Origin: Paraburkholderia translucens
Lineage (GTDB): Bacteria; Pseudomonadota; Gammaproteobacteria; Burkholderiales; Burkholderiaceae
Direction of reading: 5' to 3'
DNA length: 64,000 bases
Assembly: GCF_020881035.1 (NCBI RefSeq)
Contig: NZ_JAJITC010000003.1
Coordinates: forward strand, 248,001 to 312,000
Below the pieces are notes generated by a model. The model had not been told where the DNA came from, ran no database searches, and saw only the letters and a list, made by a program, of their open reading frames with translations. The position numbers were made by a program, and so were the translations under genes. Below, piece after piece: positions 19,544-27,404 of the stretch; position 1 is the first letter of the stretch, and every line of letters starts with the position of its first letter.

Positions 19544-21271
19544 TCAGCCGCGATCGAGCGCGAACACGTACAGCGTGCCGCCGCGCGGAACGTCCTTCGC
19601 GACGTCGGCCATCGGACCGCCCCAGATCGGATTCGCGCCGCCGTAGCCCGCCAGCACGGCCACGTACTCCTTGCCATCGACTTCGAACACGGAAGGTTGC
19701 GCGACGACGCCGCTCGCGAGTTGCGGGCTCTCCCACAGCACCTTGCCCGTGGACACGTCGAATGCGTACAGGTGGCCGTCGAGCGAGCCGCTGAACGCGA
19801 GGCCGCTGGCGGTCGTGGCGACGCCGCCGTTCCAGGGCATTTTGGTCCAGTGGCCCCACAGCTTCTTGCCGGTATTCACGTCGATGGCCTGAAGCTCGCC
19901 ATAGCCCTGGCTGCCCGGTTCGGGCTGGATCTCGAAGCCTTCGCCGAGGTAGGGCAGACCCTCCATGTAGCTGACCGACTTGCCGGACAGGCTCATGCAC
20001 GCATGCAGCGCGGGCACCACCGCGATGTGCCGCTCGGGATCGTAGGAGACCGACCACCAGTTCTTGCCGCCGAGAAAACTCGGGCAGGTGTTGATCGTCG
20101 TGCCGGCCTTCGGAAACCGGGTTGGGTCCTGCACCGGCTTGCCGTCGGCGGTGTAGCCCGTCACCGAGAGCGCCTTGACGAACGGCTCGGCGTAGATCAG
20201 CTTGCCGGTCTTGCGGTCGATTGCGTGGAAGAAGCCGTTGCGGTCGGCGTGAATGATGGCGTCATACTGCCTGCCCTTGTAGCTGATGCTGGCCAGCACC
20301 GGTGTGTTGACGCCGTCGTAGTCCCACGTGTCGTTACTCGTGTACTGGTAGTGCCACTTCAGGTCGCCGTTCTTCGGATTGAGCGCGAGCAGGGAATCGG
20401 AGTACAGATTGTCGCCGGGACGCAGTGCGGCGAGCCACGGCCCCGGATTGCCGACGCCCCAGTACAGCGTCTGCGTCGCCGCGTCGTAGGTGCCGGTCAG
20501 CCAGGCCGCTCCGCCACCATGTTCTTGCATGCCGTCGGGCCATGTGTTGCTGCCTTTTTCACCGGCATTCGGGATCGTGTAGCGCTTCCACAGAATCGAG
20601 CCGTCGCCGGGATCGAGGGCGGCGATATAGCCGCGAATCCCGTATTCGCCGCCAGACGTGCCCACCACGATCGCGCCGTCGAGCGCGAGCGGCGCAAGCG
20701 AGAACGCATAGCCGAGACCCGGCTCGAACAGCTGCTTCTTCCAGACGAGATTGCCGCTCTGCGCGTCGAGCGCGGCCACCTCGCCGCTCAGCATCGCCAC
20801 GTAGACGTTCTTGCCATACAGCGCGACGCCACGATTGACGACATCGCAGCAGGCGGTCTTGAACGATTCCGCGCCGAGCTTCGGCTCGTATTTCCAGAGC
20901 TGCGTGCCGGTTTTCGCATCGAAAGCATAGACGTTGTCCTTCGGCGTACTGACGAAAAGATAGCCGCCGTTGACGATCGGCGTTGCCTCGAAGCCCTGCT
21001 TGAGGTCCGCGGGGAACTGGTAGCTCCAGGCCTGTTTGAGCCCGGCGACATTCGATGCATCGATCTGCTTCAGAGGCGAATGCGACTGGCCGCTGTAGCT
21101 GCGGTAGTAGGTCAGCCAGCCCGGGTCGCTCTGTGCTTGCGAGAGCCGCTCGTAGGTCACGTCGGGATAGTCCGGGGCGGCGTTCACCGGAGCTACATTC
21201 AGTGCCATCGCAAGCGCGATGCTCGCTCCATGGACAGGCAGCCAGCCTGCGGCGGGCGCACGGTTCTTCAT
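19544..21271 (-). CDS. PQQ-dependent alcohol dehydrogenase, lanthanide-type active site
   Basis: A 575-residue periplasmic quinoprotein with an eight-bladed propeller, signal peptide ending near NAAP, and repeated tryptophan-docking motifs (e.g. ALDAQSGNLVWKK). Active-site residues are Glu209 (SGGEYG), Asn275 (GVGNPGPW), catalytic Asp317, and a second Asp319 in TWDYDGVN. The extra Asp two residues on is the marker of lanthanide-dependent XoxF/PedH enzymes; calcium enzymes such as MxaF have a small residue there. The adjacent Cys141-Cys142 pair is the conserved disulfide beside PQQ. The overall sequence looks closer to the ethanol dehydrogenase (ExaA/PedH) group than to classical XoxF. An AGGAG site precedes the ATG. 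A lone pqqA gene diverges from it. Confidence 0.92.
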   Translation of the reverse strand: MKNRAPAAGWLPVHGASIALAMALNVAPVNAAPDYPDVTYERLSQAQSDPGWLTYYRSYSGQSHSPLKQIDASNVAGLKQAWSYQFPADLKQGFEATPIVNGGYLFVSTPKDNVYAFDAKTGTQLWKYEPKLGAESFKTACCDVVNRGVALYGKNVYVAMLSGEVAALDAQSGNLVWKKQLFEPGLGYAFSLAPLALDGAIVVGTSGGEYGIRGYIAALDPGDGSILWKRYTIPNAGEKGSNTWPDGMQEHGGGAAWLTGTYDAATQTLYWGVGNPGPWLAALRPGDNLYSDSLLALNPKNGDLKWHYQYTSNDTWDYDGVNTPVLASISYKGRQYDAIIHADRNGFFHAIDRKTGKLIYAEPFVKALSVTGYTADGKPVQDPTRFPKAGTTINTCPSFLGGKNWWSVSYDPERHIAVVPALHACMSLSGKSVSYMEGLPYLGEGFEIQPEPGSQGYGELQAIDVNTGKKLWGHWTKMPWNGGVATTASGLAFSGSLDGHLYAFDVSTGKVLWESPQLASGVVAQPSVFEVDGKEYVAVLAGYGGANPIWGGPMADVAKDVPRGGTLYVFALDRG

Positions 21272-21744
21272 AGTCGTCTCCTGAGTGTTTGTCGATGCAG
21301 TGCCGGCAGAGGCGTCGTGCCTTTTTGTTCTGTGTCGATCCGGTTGCGGTGCCGGTAGTGCAAGTCACATGCCATTCGCGCATCGAGTCCGCACGGGAGC
21401 CTGAAAAGTGCGACTGCCTCATTGCCCGCGCGGCACTGCATGTGAGCCCGGTCGTGCCGTGGACGGCTTCTGAGTCGAGCGGGTCGTTCTGCTCAGTACA
21501 CCATAGTGATTAGCGTGCTGTCACACGCATGTTGCATCCCGCAGCAGCGGTGTTCCGAAACTGAACACTGCGACTTTCCGGAACGTACCGTGCGGCGACG
21601 CGTTCGATACCCGCACCCCCGCTAAGACCTCTGCGCTAAACCAACAAGACTTGCGTATCGACATCGGCATGTCGTTTGCTTTGACGGGAACGACCGCCCA
21701 TCCAGTGCGGTTGTTCCATCCAATCGCAAACCAGGAGACACGCC
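21272..21744 (+). promoter_or_regulatory. divergent control region between PQQ dehydrogenase and pqqA
   Basis: About 470 bases without a gene. It holds the promoters of the dehydrogenase (minus) and pqqA (plus). One clear dyad is TGTTC-N7-GAACA at 21551-21567, followed at about 21575-21584 by the related TTTCCGGAAC. These are candidate activator sites. No consensus sigma-54 or strong sigma-70 promoter stands out by eye. Confidence 0.4.
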
Positions 21745-21819
21745 ATGCAATGGATCATCCCGTCGTACACCGAGCTGCGTTTTGGCTTTGAAGTCACGAT
21801 GTATATCGCCAATCGCTGA
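21745..21819 (+). CDS. pqqA: PqqA, precursor peptide of pyrroloquinoline quinone
   Basis: A 24-residue peptide. The start is MQWIIPSYTELRFGFEV and the end is TMYIANR. It matches known PqqA peptides, in which the Glu and Tyr of E-x-x-x-Y are crosslinked by PqqE to become PQQ; here these are Glu16 and Tyr20. The ATG is preceded by CCAGGAGACACGCC, a good ribosome site. It diverges from the PQQ dehydrogenase gene. The rest of the operon (pqqB-E) does not follow: about 290 bases of non-coding DNA and an opposite-strand SDR gene come next. It is therefore a stand-alone copy, and a full pqq operon is expected elsewhere in the genome. Confidence 0.92.
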   Translation: MQWIIPSYTELRFGFEVTMYIANR

Positions 21820-21831
21820 GCAGGCCGCAGC

Positions 21832-21870
21832 GTGCCGCACGCGGCGCGCGAATGGCGCGCGGAGCGGCAC
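21832..21870 (+). terminator. GC-rich hairpin just after pqqA
   Basis: Outer stem GTGCCGC / GCGGCAC and inner GCGCGC / GCGCGC form a long imperfect hairpin beginning 12 bases after the pqqA stop. There is no T-run. In ordinary pqq operons a hairpin after pqqA limits read-through into pqqB; here it probably ends or stabilises a single-gene transcript. Confidence 0.45.
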
Positions 21871-22112
21871 ACGCGAGGCATGGACATGAAGATCAGGAAC
21901 CTTCGCCCGCCTTGCACGCTACGGTCCGGGCGCGGCGCAATTCTCGCGGGTTGCGACGGAGAGCGCGAGTGGGTCTGGATGACGGTGTGACGGCTCTGAA
22001 GCAACTGGGACCGATCAAAATGGTCTGAGCAGCCATCGGGGCAGGGGGATGCGGAACGTTTCCAGGTTCCGCGTCGCTTCGCCGATGCTTTCGCGCCGAA
22101 GCGTTTGGAGGC

Positions 22113-22859
22113 TCATATGAAGCTCGCGCCGCCGTTGACGGGAATCGTCTGGCCCGTGACGAACCCGTTGCCGACGATCATCAGCACGACCTGCGCGACC
22201 TCGTCCACATCGCCGAGCCGACCCACCGGCAGCCGCTCCGCGACGTTCGCGGCCTTCAGTGGCGCGGCCATTTCAGTGTCGATCGGTCCCGGCGCCACCG
22301 CATTGACGGTAATCCCTTCGCGCCCGAGTCGCGCTGCATACCCGCGTGTCAGCCCCTCGATGCCTGCTTTCGAGGCGTTGTAGTGAACGCCGACGAGGCC
22401 GGCGCCACGCGCGGCCACTGACGAGAGGTTGACAATGCGGCCCCAGCGGCGTGCGCGCATGCCTGGCAGCACCGCCTGCGTACACAGGAACGCCGACTTC
22501 AGATTGACGGCAAGCGTCCGGTCGAATTCGGCTTCCGTCAGATTGTCGATGTCGAGGAAAGCACCCATGCCGGCGTTGTTCACGAGTATGTCGACGATTC
22601 CGAGACGGTCTTCGACCTCCCCGATCATTCTCGTGACGTCATCGCCAACCGATACGTCGGCGCGCACGGCAATCGCGCGGCCCCCGGCGCTTTCGATTTC
22701 GTCGACGACCTGGGAAGCATCGTCACCGCGCTGCCGGTAGTTGACGGCGACTGCCGCGCCGGCTGAAGCAAGGGAGATGGCAATCGCGCGTCCGATTCCG
22801 CGCGAGCCGCCAGTCACCAGAGCGACGCGATTGTTCAGATCGGGTGATAGAGCGGACAC
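22113..22859 (-). CDS. SDR-family oxidoreductase (FabG-like)
   Basis: A 248-residue NAD(P)-dependent short-chain dehydrogenase. The cofactor motif TGGSRGIG is near the N-terminus, then NNAG, and the catalytic Ser in NLSSVA with YNASK carrying Tyr and Lys; PGPID follows. The end (FVTGQTIPVNGGASF) is typical of 3-oxoacyl reductase-like SDRs. The start is GTG at 22859, because GGAGG lies 5 bases before it; a TTG four codons earlier falls on the ribosome site itself. It is 198 bases downstream of the DUF1989 gene on the same strand and may belong to that locus. Substrate unknown. Confidence 0.88.
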   Translation of the reverse strand: MSALSPDLNNRVALVTGGSRGIGRAIAISLASAGAAVAVNYRQRGDDASQVVDEIESAGGRAIAVRADVSVGDDVTRMIGEVEDRLGIVDILVNNAGMGAFLDIDNLTEAEFDRTLAVNLKSAFLCTQAVLPGMRARRWGRIVNLSSVAARGAGLVGVHYNASKAGIEGLTRGYAARLGREGITVNAVAPGPIDTEMAAPLKAANVAERLPVGRLGDVDEVAQVVLMIVGNGFVTGQTIPVNGGASFI

Positions 22860-23057
22860 GAAGACCTCCAATTCCGAAGAAGATGAAAAGTCCGGCAGCG
22901 GCCGCCATCCGGCGTGGCGTCGCTGATCGAAACATTACTCCGATTGGCCGGAGTCTTCCCGCTCGATGCAGTCTCGCGAGGATGATGCCCGGCGAGAACC
23001 TGGCGCCGCACCTGTGCAACTAGCCGGGGCGTCCCTTTCGCGACAGTCGCGAATCGA

Positions 23058-23903
23058 CTACTCCCAATCAGGCTGCTGCAAGGTCAACCCGTGCTGCCCT
23101 TTGTAAGCCGCCACAGCCGGCTGCGACCATCCGGCGAGCAATTGCGGCGCGACGCGATAGACGTCGACGCCGAGCGGCCGACATACTTCGAGCGGGTCTC
23201 GCGCATCGGGGCCCCACATCGGCAACGATAGATCGCCTCCCGGACAGGTCGATAACGCGCACAGCAAATCGATCTCGGCGAAGAACTCCAGAAAATCGCC
23301 CTTTTTTGCGGGGCAGGCTTTCATGAAGTACTTGTCGTCGAGATTCAAACCGGTGCACTGGAAGACGTTCAGCACGTCGTGGACGTCGTACTCGGTCAGG
23401 CCATACGGCGCAATGGCGCGCGTCAGGTTCGAATGGCAATGGAAATGGAAGTCTTCCCCTGTCAGCATGCGGTTCACGTAGGGATCGCAACGGGTGCCAA
23501 GCAGATCATGCACGCGTCCCCCGTGCTCGTCGGTACCATAGTTCGCGAGGCTGTCGCCGGTGATCGTCACCATCGGGCGTAGGAACGGCAGCGTCGACCA
23601 CAAGCGGTCGAACGTGCTCACATGCGCCGCCTGAAGCTGACGCGTGCGCGACGCCCACATGCGTTCGCGCGGATTGTGCTGGTTCCAGAGGTTGAGGTCC
23701 GCAACCTGCGGTCCCTCGATCGTCACGATGCGGAACACGTGGCCAGCGGGCACGGTCCACGCCCGGCCCGAGCGGATCGGAACGACGATCGACTCGATCA
23801 GCTCGCGGTCAGCCTGCTCGGTCGCGATTCGTCGGTAGAAGTCTTTGTCGACCTCGAGCGCGGAGCCTTTGGTCGATTGATATGCGGCAGGGTAGTTCAA
23901 CAT
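23058..23903 (-). CDS. DUF1989 (urea-carboxylase-associated family) protein
   Basis: A 281-residue cytoplasmic protein of the DUF1989 family. Conserved pieces are PAGHVFRIVTIEGPQVADLN, the Arg/Thr-rich RERMWASRTRQLQ, GDFLEFFAEIDLLCALSTCP and GGDLS. Relatives stand next to urea carboxylase or act in amine catabolism, and some are proposed aminomethyltransferase-like enzymes; function is unproven. AAGGAGCGAGCTC precedes the ATG. It is directly after livF (42 bases), so it is probably in the ABC transporter transcript and acts on the imported compound. No urea carboxylase gene is present in the window. Confidence 0.82.
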   Translation of the reverse strand: MLNYPAAYQSTKGSALEVDKDFYRRIATEQADRELIESIVVPIRSGRAWTVPAGHVFRIVTIEGPQVADLNLWNQHNPRERMWASRTRQLQAAHVSTFDRLWSTLPFLRPMVTITGDSLANYGTDEHGGRVHDLLGTRCDPYVNRMLTGEDFHFHCHSNLTRAIAPYGLTEYDVHDVLNVFQCTGLNLDDKYFMKACPAKKGDFLEFFAEIDLLCALSTCPGGDLSLPMWGPDARDPLEVCRPLGVDVYRVAPQLLAGWSQPAVAAYKGQHGLTLQQPDWE

Positions 23904-23945
23904 GAGCTCGCTCCTTGAAAATGCACTCTGCTTGCGCCTTGCCTG

Positions 23946-24674
23946 TCACGCCGCCGTCGCACTGCCCCCCAGATAGGCGGTACGAACCCGGCTGTCCTGC
24001 GCCAGTTCCCGCGACGCACCCGACAGCACCACGCTGCCGCTTTCCAGCACATAGGCGCGGTGTGCGATGCGAAGAGCCTGCCTGACGTTCTGTTCGACCA
24101 GCAGCACCGAAGTGCCTTCGCTGCAGATACCGGCGATCATGCCGAAGATCACGCGCACCAGTTTCGGCGCAAGTCCCATCGAGGGCTCGTCGAGCAATAC
24201 GAGTTTCGGCTTGAGCATCAACGCGCGCGCGATCGCAAGCATCTGCTGTTCGCCGCCGCTGAGCGTTCCAGCCAACTGGCCGCGACGCTCGCCAAGCCGC
24301 GGGAAGGTCTCGTAGAGCGCGGCAATGCGGCGCTCGAGCGCCGCCGCGTCGCGCCGCAACAGGTAACCGCCAAGCCGCAGATTCTCTTCGACGCTCAACG
24401 CGCCGAACATGCGCCGCCCCTCCGGCACGTGCCCAATGCCGAGCGCGACGATCTGATGCGCCTGCAGCGCCGTCAGTGGCCGCCCCGAAAGCGCGATCGT
24501 TCCGGCGCGCGCGCGCAGCAGACCCGAGATGGTTCGCAGCGTCGTGGTCTTGCCCGCGCCGTTGGCGCCGAGCAACGCCACGATCTCGCCCGGCTGCACC
24601 TCGAGAGAGACGCCATGCAGCGCCTCGATGTTGCCGTAATTCACGCGCAGATCGCGAACCGCTAGGAGTTCCAC
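23946..24674 (-). CDS. branched-chain amino acid-type ABC transporter ATPase (LivF-like)
   Basis: A 242-residue ATPase. Walker A is GANGAGKTTTLR, signature LSGGEQQMLAIARAL, Walker B LVLLDEPSMGLAP, matching LivF. It overlaps the fused LivM-LivG gene by 13 bases, showing translational coupling. Together with the fused gene, the LivH permease and the binding protein it completes a Liv-type importer. In this locus the substrate is probably not a common branched-chain amino acid, because catabolic genes (DUF1989, DadA-like, racemase-like) surround it. Confidence 0.93.
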   Translation of the reverse strand: MELLAVRDLRVNYGNIEALHGVSLEVQPGEIVALLGANGAGKTTTLRTISGLLRARAGTIALSGRPLTALQAHQIVALGIGHVPEGRRMFGALSVEENLRLGGYLLRRDAAALERRIAALYETFPRLGERRGQLAGTLSGGEQQMLAIARALMLKPKLVLLDEPSMGLAPKLVRVIFGMIAGICSEGTSVLLVEQNVRQALRIAHRAYVLESGSVVLSGASRELAQDSRVRTAYLGGSATAA

Positions 24675-26476
24675 AGCGACTTCTCCCCGTTGGCGGCATC
24701 GCCGGCCGCGCCGTCTTCTTCGGCTGTGCCGAGATAGGCGTCGATCACCCGTTGATCGCTCTGGATCTGCGCCGGCGGCCCTTCAGCGATGATCACGCCA
24801 TGATCCATCACGATGATCCGGTCCGACACGCCCATCACCAGCGTCATGTCGTGCTCGATCAGCAATACCGTGACGCCCAGCCCGCGGATGCGGCGGATCA
24901 ACTCCATCAACGCGAGCTTTTCGGTCGGATTCATTCCGGCCGCCGGCTCGTCCAGCAACAGCAGGCGCGGATTGCTGGCGAGCGCGCGGGCGATTTCGAG
25001 CCGCCGCTGGTCGCCGTAGGGCAAATCGGCTGCGTATTCGCTCGCGCGCGCGGACAGCCCGACCATCGCGAGCCAGCGCATGCCTTGCGACTCGTGTTCG
25101 GCCGCTTCCGCATGCGCGGACGGCGTACCCGCCAGTTCGGCGACAAGGGGCGTGTGCAGCCGGTGGTCCATGCCAATCAGTACGTTCTCGAATGCGCTCA
25201 TGTGTGCGAACAGGCGAATGCCCTGAAACGTACGGGCGATACCGCGATGCACGTTGCGGTGCGGCGCGCCGCTGCCGAGGGGAGACCCGCACCAGAAGAT
25301 GCGTCCCGCGCTCGGGCGGATCACGCCTGTCAGGCAGTTGAAGACCGTGGTCTTGCCCGCGCCGTTCGGACCAATGAGCGCGAGAATTTCGCCGCCGCGA
25401 ACGGCGAAGCTGATTCCGCCGATGGCCAGCACGCCGCCGAAGCGGCACACCAGGTCCCGAACCTCGAGCAGTGTTTCGCCCTGCCGGGCCTCGAGCGTCG
25501 GCGCGGGCGGAGCCGGCTCGCCCGGCGGATGCGTGCGCGGCATCGCGCGCTTCGCGCGCACGGGCCATAAGCCCTGCGGCCGCAGCAACATGAGTGCAAC
25601 GAGTGCGACAGCAAAGCCGAAGATGCGCCAGAGGTTCAGAAAACGCAGCAGCTCCGGCACGCCGGCGACGATGACCGCGCCGAGAATCACCCCGGGAATG
25701 CTGCCGCGCCCGCCGAGGACGACGATGATCAGAATCGTCACGGACTGAAGATAGGTGAAACCGGTGGGATCGATGGTGCCGAAGCGCGCGGCGAATAGGC
25801 TGCCGCCTATCCCGCCGATCAGCGCGCCCATCACGTACGCGAGCAGCTTCACGCGCAAGGTCGGCACGCCGACCGCCTCGGCGGCCGCTTCGTCTTCGCG
25901 GATGCTGGTCCACGCGCGCCCGAGCCGCGACTGGCCGAGCCGGATGGCGAACAGCAGCACGACGAGGAAGAACGCCATGCCCAGTTCGTAGACCGCCTGA
26001 GGTGAGCTGATTTCAAAGCCGAACAGAGTGGGGCTCGCAATGCCGTAGATGCCGTTCGGTCCGCCCGTGATCTCCAGGTTGGTCGCGATGATGCGGGTAA
26101 TCTCGCCGAAGCCGAGCGTGACGATCGCCAGATAGTCGCTGCGCAGCCGCAACGTCGGGTAGCCGATCACGATCCCCGACACCCCGGCAATCGCGAGGCT
26201 GAACGGCAGCGTCGCCCAGAACGAGAAATGCAGCAGCGTTTGGAGCAGTGCCGTCGTATAGGCGCCGATCGCGAAGAATGCCGCGTAGCCGAGGTCCAGC
26301 AGTCCCGCGTAGCCGACGACGATGTTCAGGCCAAGGCCGAGGATCGAATAGGTAATGATCGTGAGCGCGACGTTGACGAGATAGCCGCTCGCGAACGCGG
26401 GCAGCGCGACGGCCGCCGCCAGCAGGCCGATGACGATGGGCACGCGCCAACGCGGCAGGAAAGCCGGCGCGCTCAT
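24662..26476 (-). CDS. fused LivM permease and LivG ATPase
   Basis: A 604-residue fusion. Residues about 1-310 form the LivM-type permease with eight to nine membrane segments and the conserved TLRLRSDYLAIVTLGFGEI. After a Pro/Ala-rich linker (PPGEPAPPAPTLEARQGE), residues about 335-590 form the ATPase: Walker A GPNGAGKTTVFNCLTG, signature LPYGDQRRLEIARAL and Walker B LLLLDEPAAGMNP. Such M-G fusions occur in several proteobacterial Liv systems. The start lies 3 bases after the LivH stop. The fusion means permease and ATPase are made one to one. Frame continuity through the linker is unbroken. Confidence 0.93.
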   Translation of the reverse strand: MSAPAFLPRWRVPIVIGLLAAAVALPAFASGYLVNVALTIITYSILGLGLNIVVGYAGLLDLGYAAFFAIGAYTTALLQTLLHFSFWATLPFSLAIAGVSGIVIGYPTLRLRSDYLAIVTLGFGEITRIIATNLEITGGPNGIYGIASPTLFGFEISSPQAVYELGMAFFLVVLLFAIRLGQSRLGRAWTSIREDEAAAEAVGVPTLRVKLLAYVMGALIGGIGGSLFAARFGTIDPTGFTYLQSVTILIIVVLGGRGSIPGVILGAVIVAGVPELLRFLNLWRIFGFAVALVALMLLRPQGLWPVRAKRAMPRTHPPGEPAPPAPTLEARQGETLLEVRDLVCRFGGVLAIGGISFAVRGGEILALIGPNGAGKTTVFNCLTGVIRPSAGRIFWCGSPLGSGAPHRNVHRGIARTFQGIRLFAHMSAFENVLIGMDHRLHTPLVAELAGTPSAHAEAAEHESQGMRWLAMVGLSARASEYAADLPYGDQRRLEIARALASNPRLLLLDEPAAGMNPTEKLALMELIRRIRGLGVTVLLIEHDMTLVMGVSDRIIVMDHGVIIAEGPPAQIQSDQRVIDAYLGTAEEDGAAGDAANGEKSLWNS

Positions 26477-26479
26477 CGG

Positions 26480-27379
26480 CTACATCCTCTCGACGACGCG
26501 TTCGCCGAACAGGCCCGTCGGCTTTATCACGAGCACGGCGATCAGCACGCCGAACACGAAGACATCCGTCCATTGCGACGACACATAGCCCGCGCCGAAC
26601 GCTTCGAGCAGACCGATCAGGAAGCCGCCCGCCATGGCGCCCGGAATGTTGCCGATGCCGCCCAGAACCGCTGCGGTAAACGCGCGCAGACCGAGCACGA
26701 AGCCCATGAAAAAGTTGATCTGCGTGTAAAAGAGACCTTCCATCACGCCCGCGACGGCAGCGAGCGCGGAGCCGATGAAGAAGGTGAGCTGGATCAGCCG
26801 CTCGACGTTGATGCCCATCAGGCGCGCCGCATCCTGGTCGATGGCGAGCGCGCGCATCGCGGTGCCGAGGAACGTGTAATGCACGAAAAAATAGAGACCC
26901 AGCATCAGCACGAAGCTGGCGGCGATGATACCGATCTGCGCAAACGTGATCTGGACCTCGAGCAGGTTCAGCCCCGCCTGGGTGAGCAGGTGCGGATAGG
27001 TCCTGAAGCCCGCGCCATAGCTCAGCAATACGGCGTTTTCGAGCACCAGCGACATGCCCAGCGCGGTAATCAGGATCGACAGCCGCGGTGCGCGCAGCAA
27101 CGGCTGATAGGCGACACGCGCGATGGCGACGCCGAGCGCCCCCGTCACGACCGCCGCGCTCACGAAAGCAGCGGCCAGTGCGAACGCAAGCGGCAACCGC
27201 GCGCTCGCGAGCGTCGCGAGGCTGGTCCATCCGACGAACGCGCCGACCATGAACAGGTCGCCGTGCGCAAAGTTGATCAGCCGGATGATGCCGTAGACCA
27301 TCGTGTAACCGAGGGCCACGAGCGCATAGAACGAACCGATCGTCAGCCCTTCGACGACGAACTGGAAAAAGGTGCTCAT
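26480..27379 (-). CDS. branched-chain amino acid-type ABC permease (LivH-like)
   Basis: A 299-residue inner-membrane permease with about eight hydrophobic segments. Conserved LivH pieces are GSFYALVALGYTMVYGIIRLINFAHGD (quoted in part: LGYTMVYGIIRLINFAHGD), the loop ALAIDQDAARLMGINVERLI, and LGGIGNIPGAMAGGFLIGL. It lies between the binding-protein gene (25 bases upstream) and the fused permease/ATPase (3 bases downstream) in one operon. Confidence 0.93.
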   Translation of the reverse strand: MSTFFQFVVEGLTIGSFYALVALGYTMVYGIIRLINFAHGDLFMVGAFVGWTSLATLASARLPLAFALAAAFVSAAVVTGALGVAIARVAYQPLLRAPRLSILITALGMSLVLENAVLLSYGAGFRTYPHLLTQAGLNLLEVQITFAQIGIIAASFVLMLGLYFFVHYTFLGTAMRALAIDQDAARLMGINVERLIQLTFFIGSALAAVAGVMEGLFYTQINFFMGFVLGLRAFTAAVLGGIGNIPGAMAGGFLIGLLEAFGAGYVSSQWTDVFVFGVLIAVLVIKPTGLFGERVVERM

Positions 27380-27404
27380 GGCCGCAACGGATACGCCGCC
27401 GTGC

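Noticed and set aside
19437..20057. N-terminal extension of the SBP-cytochrome protein
   Set aside because: The extension runs into the PQQ dehydrogenase coding region in another frame and lacks a signal peptide; the ATG at 19436 gives a normal exported protein.
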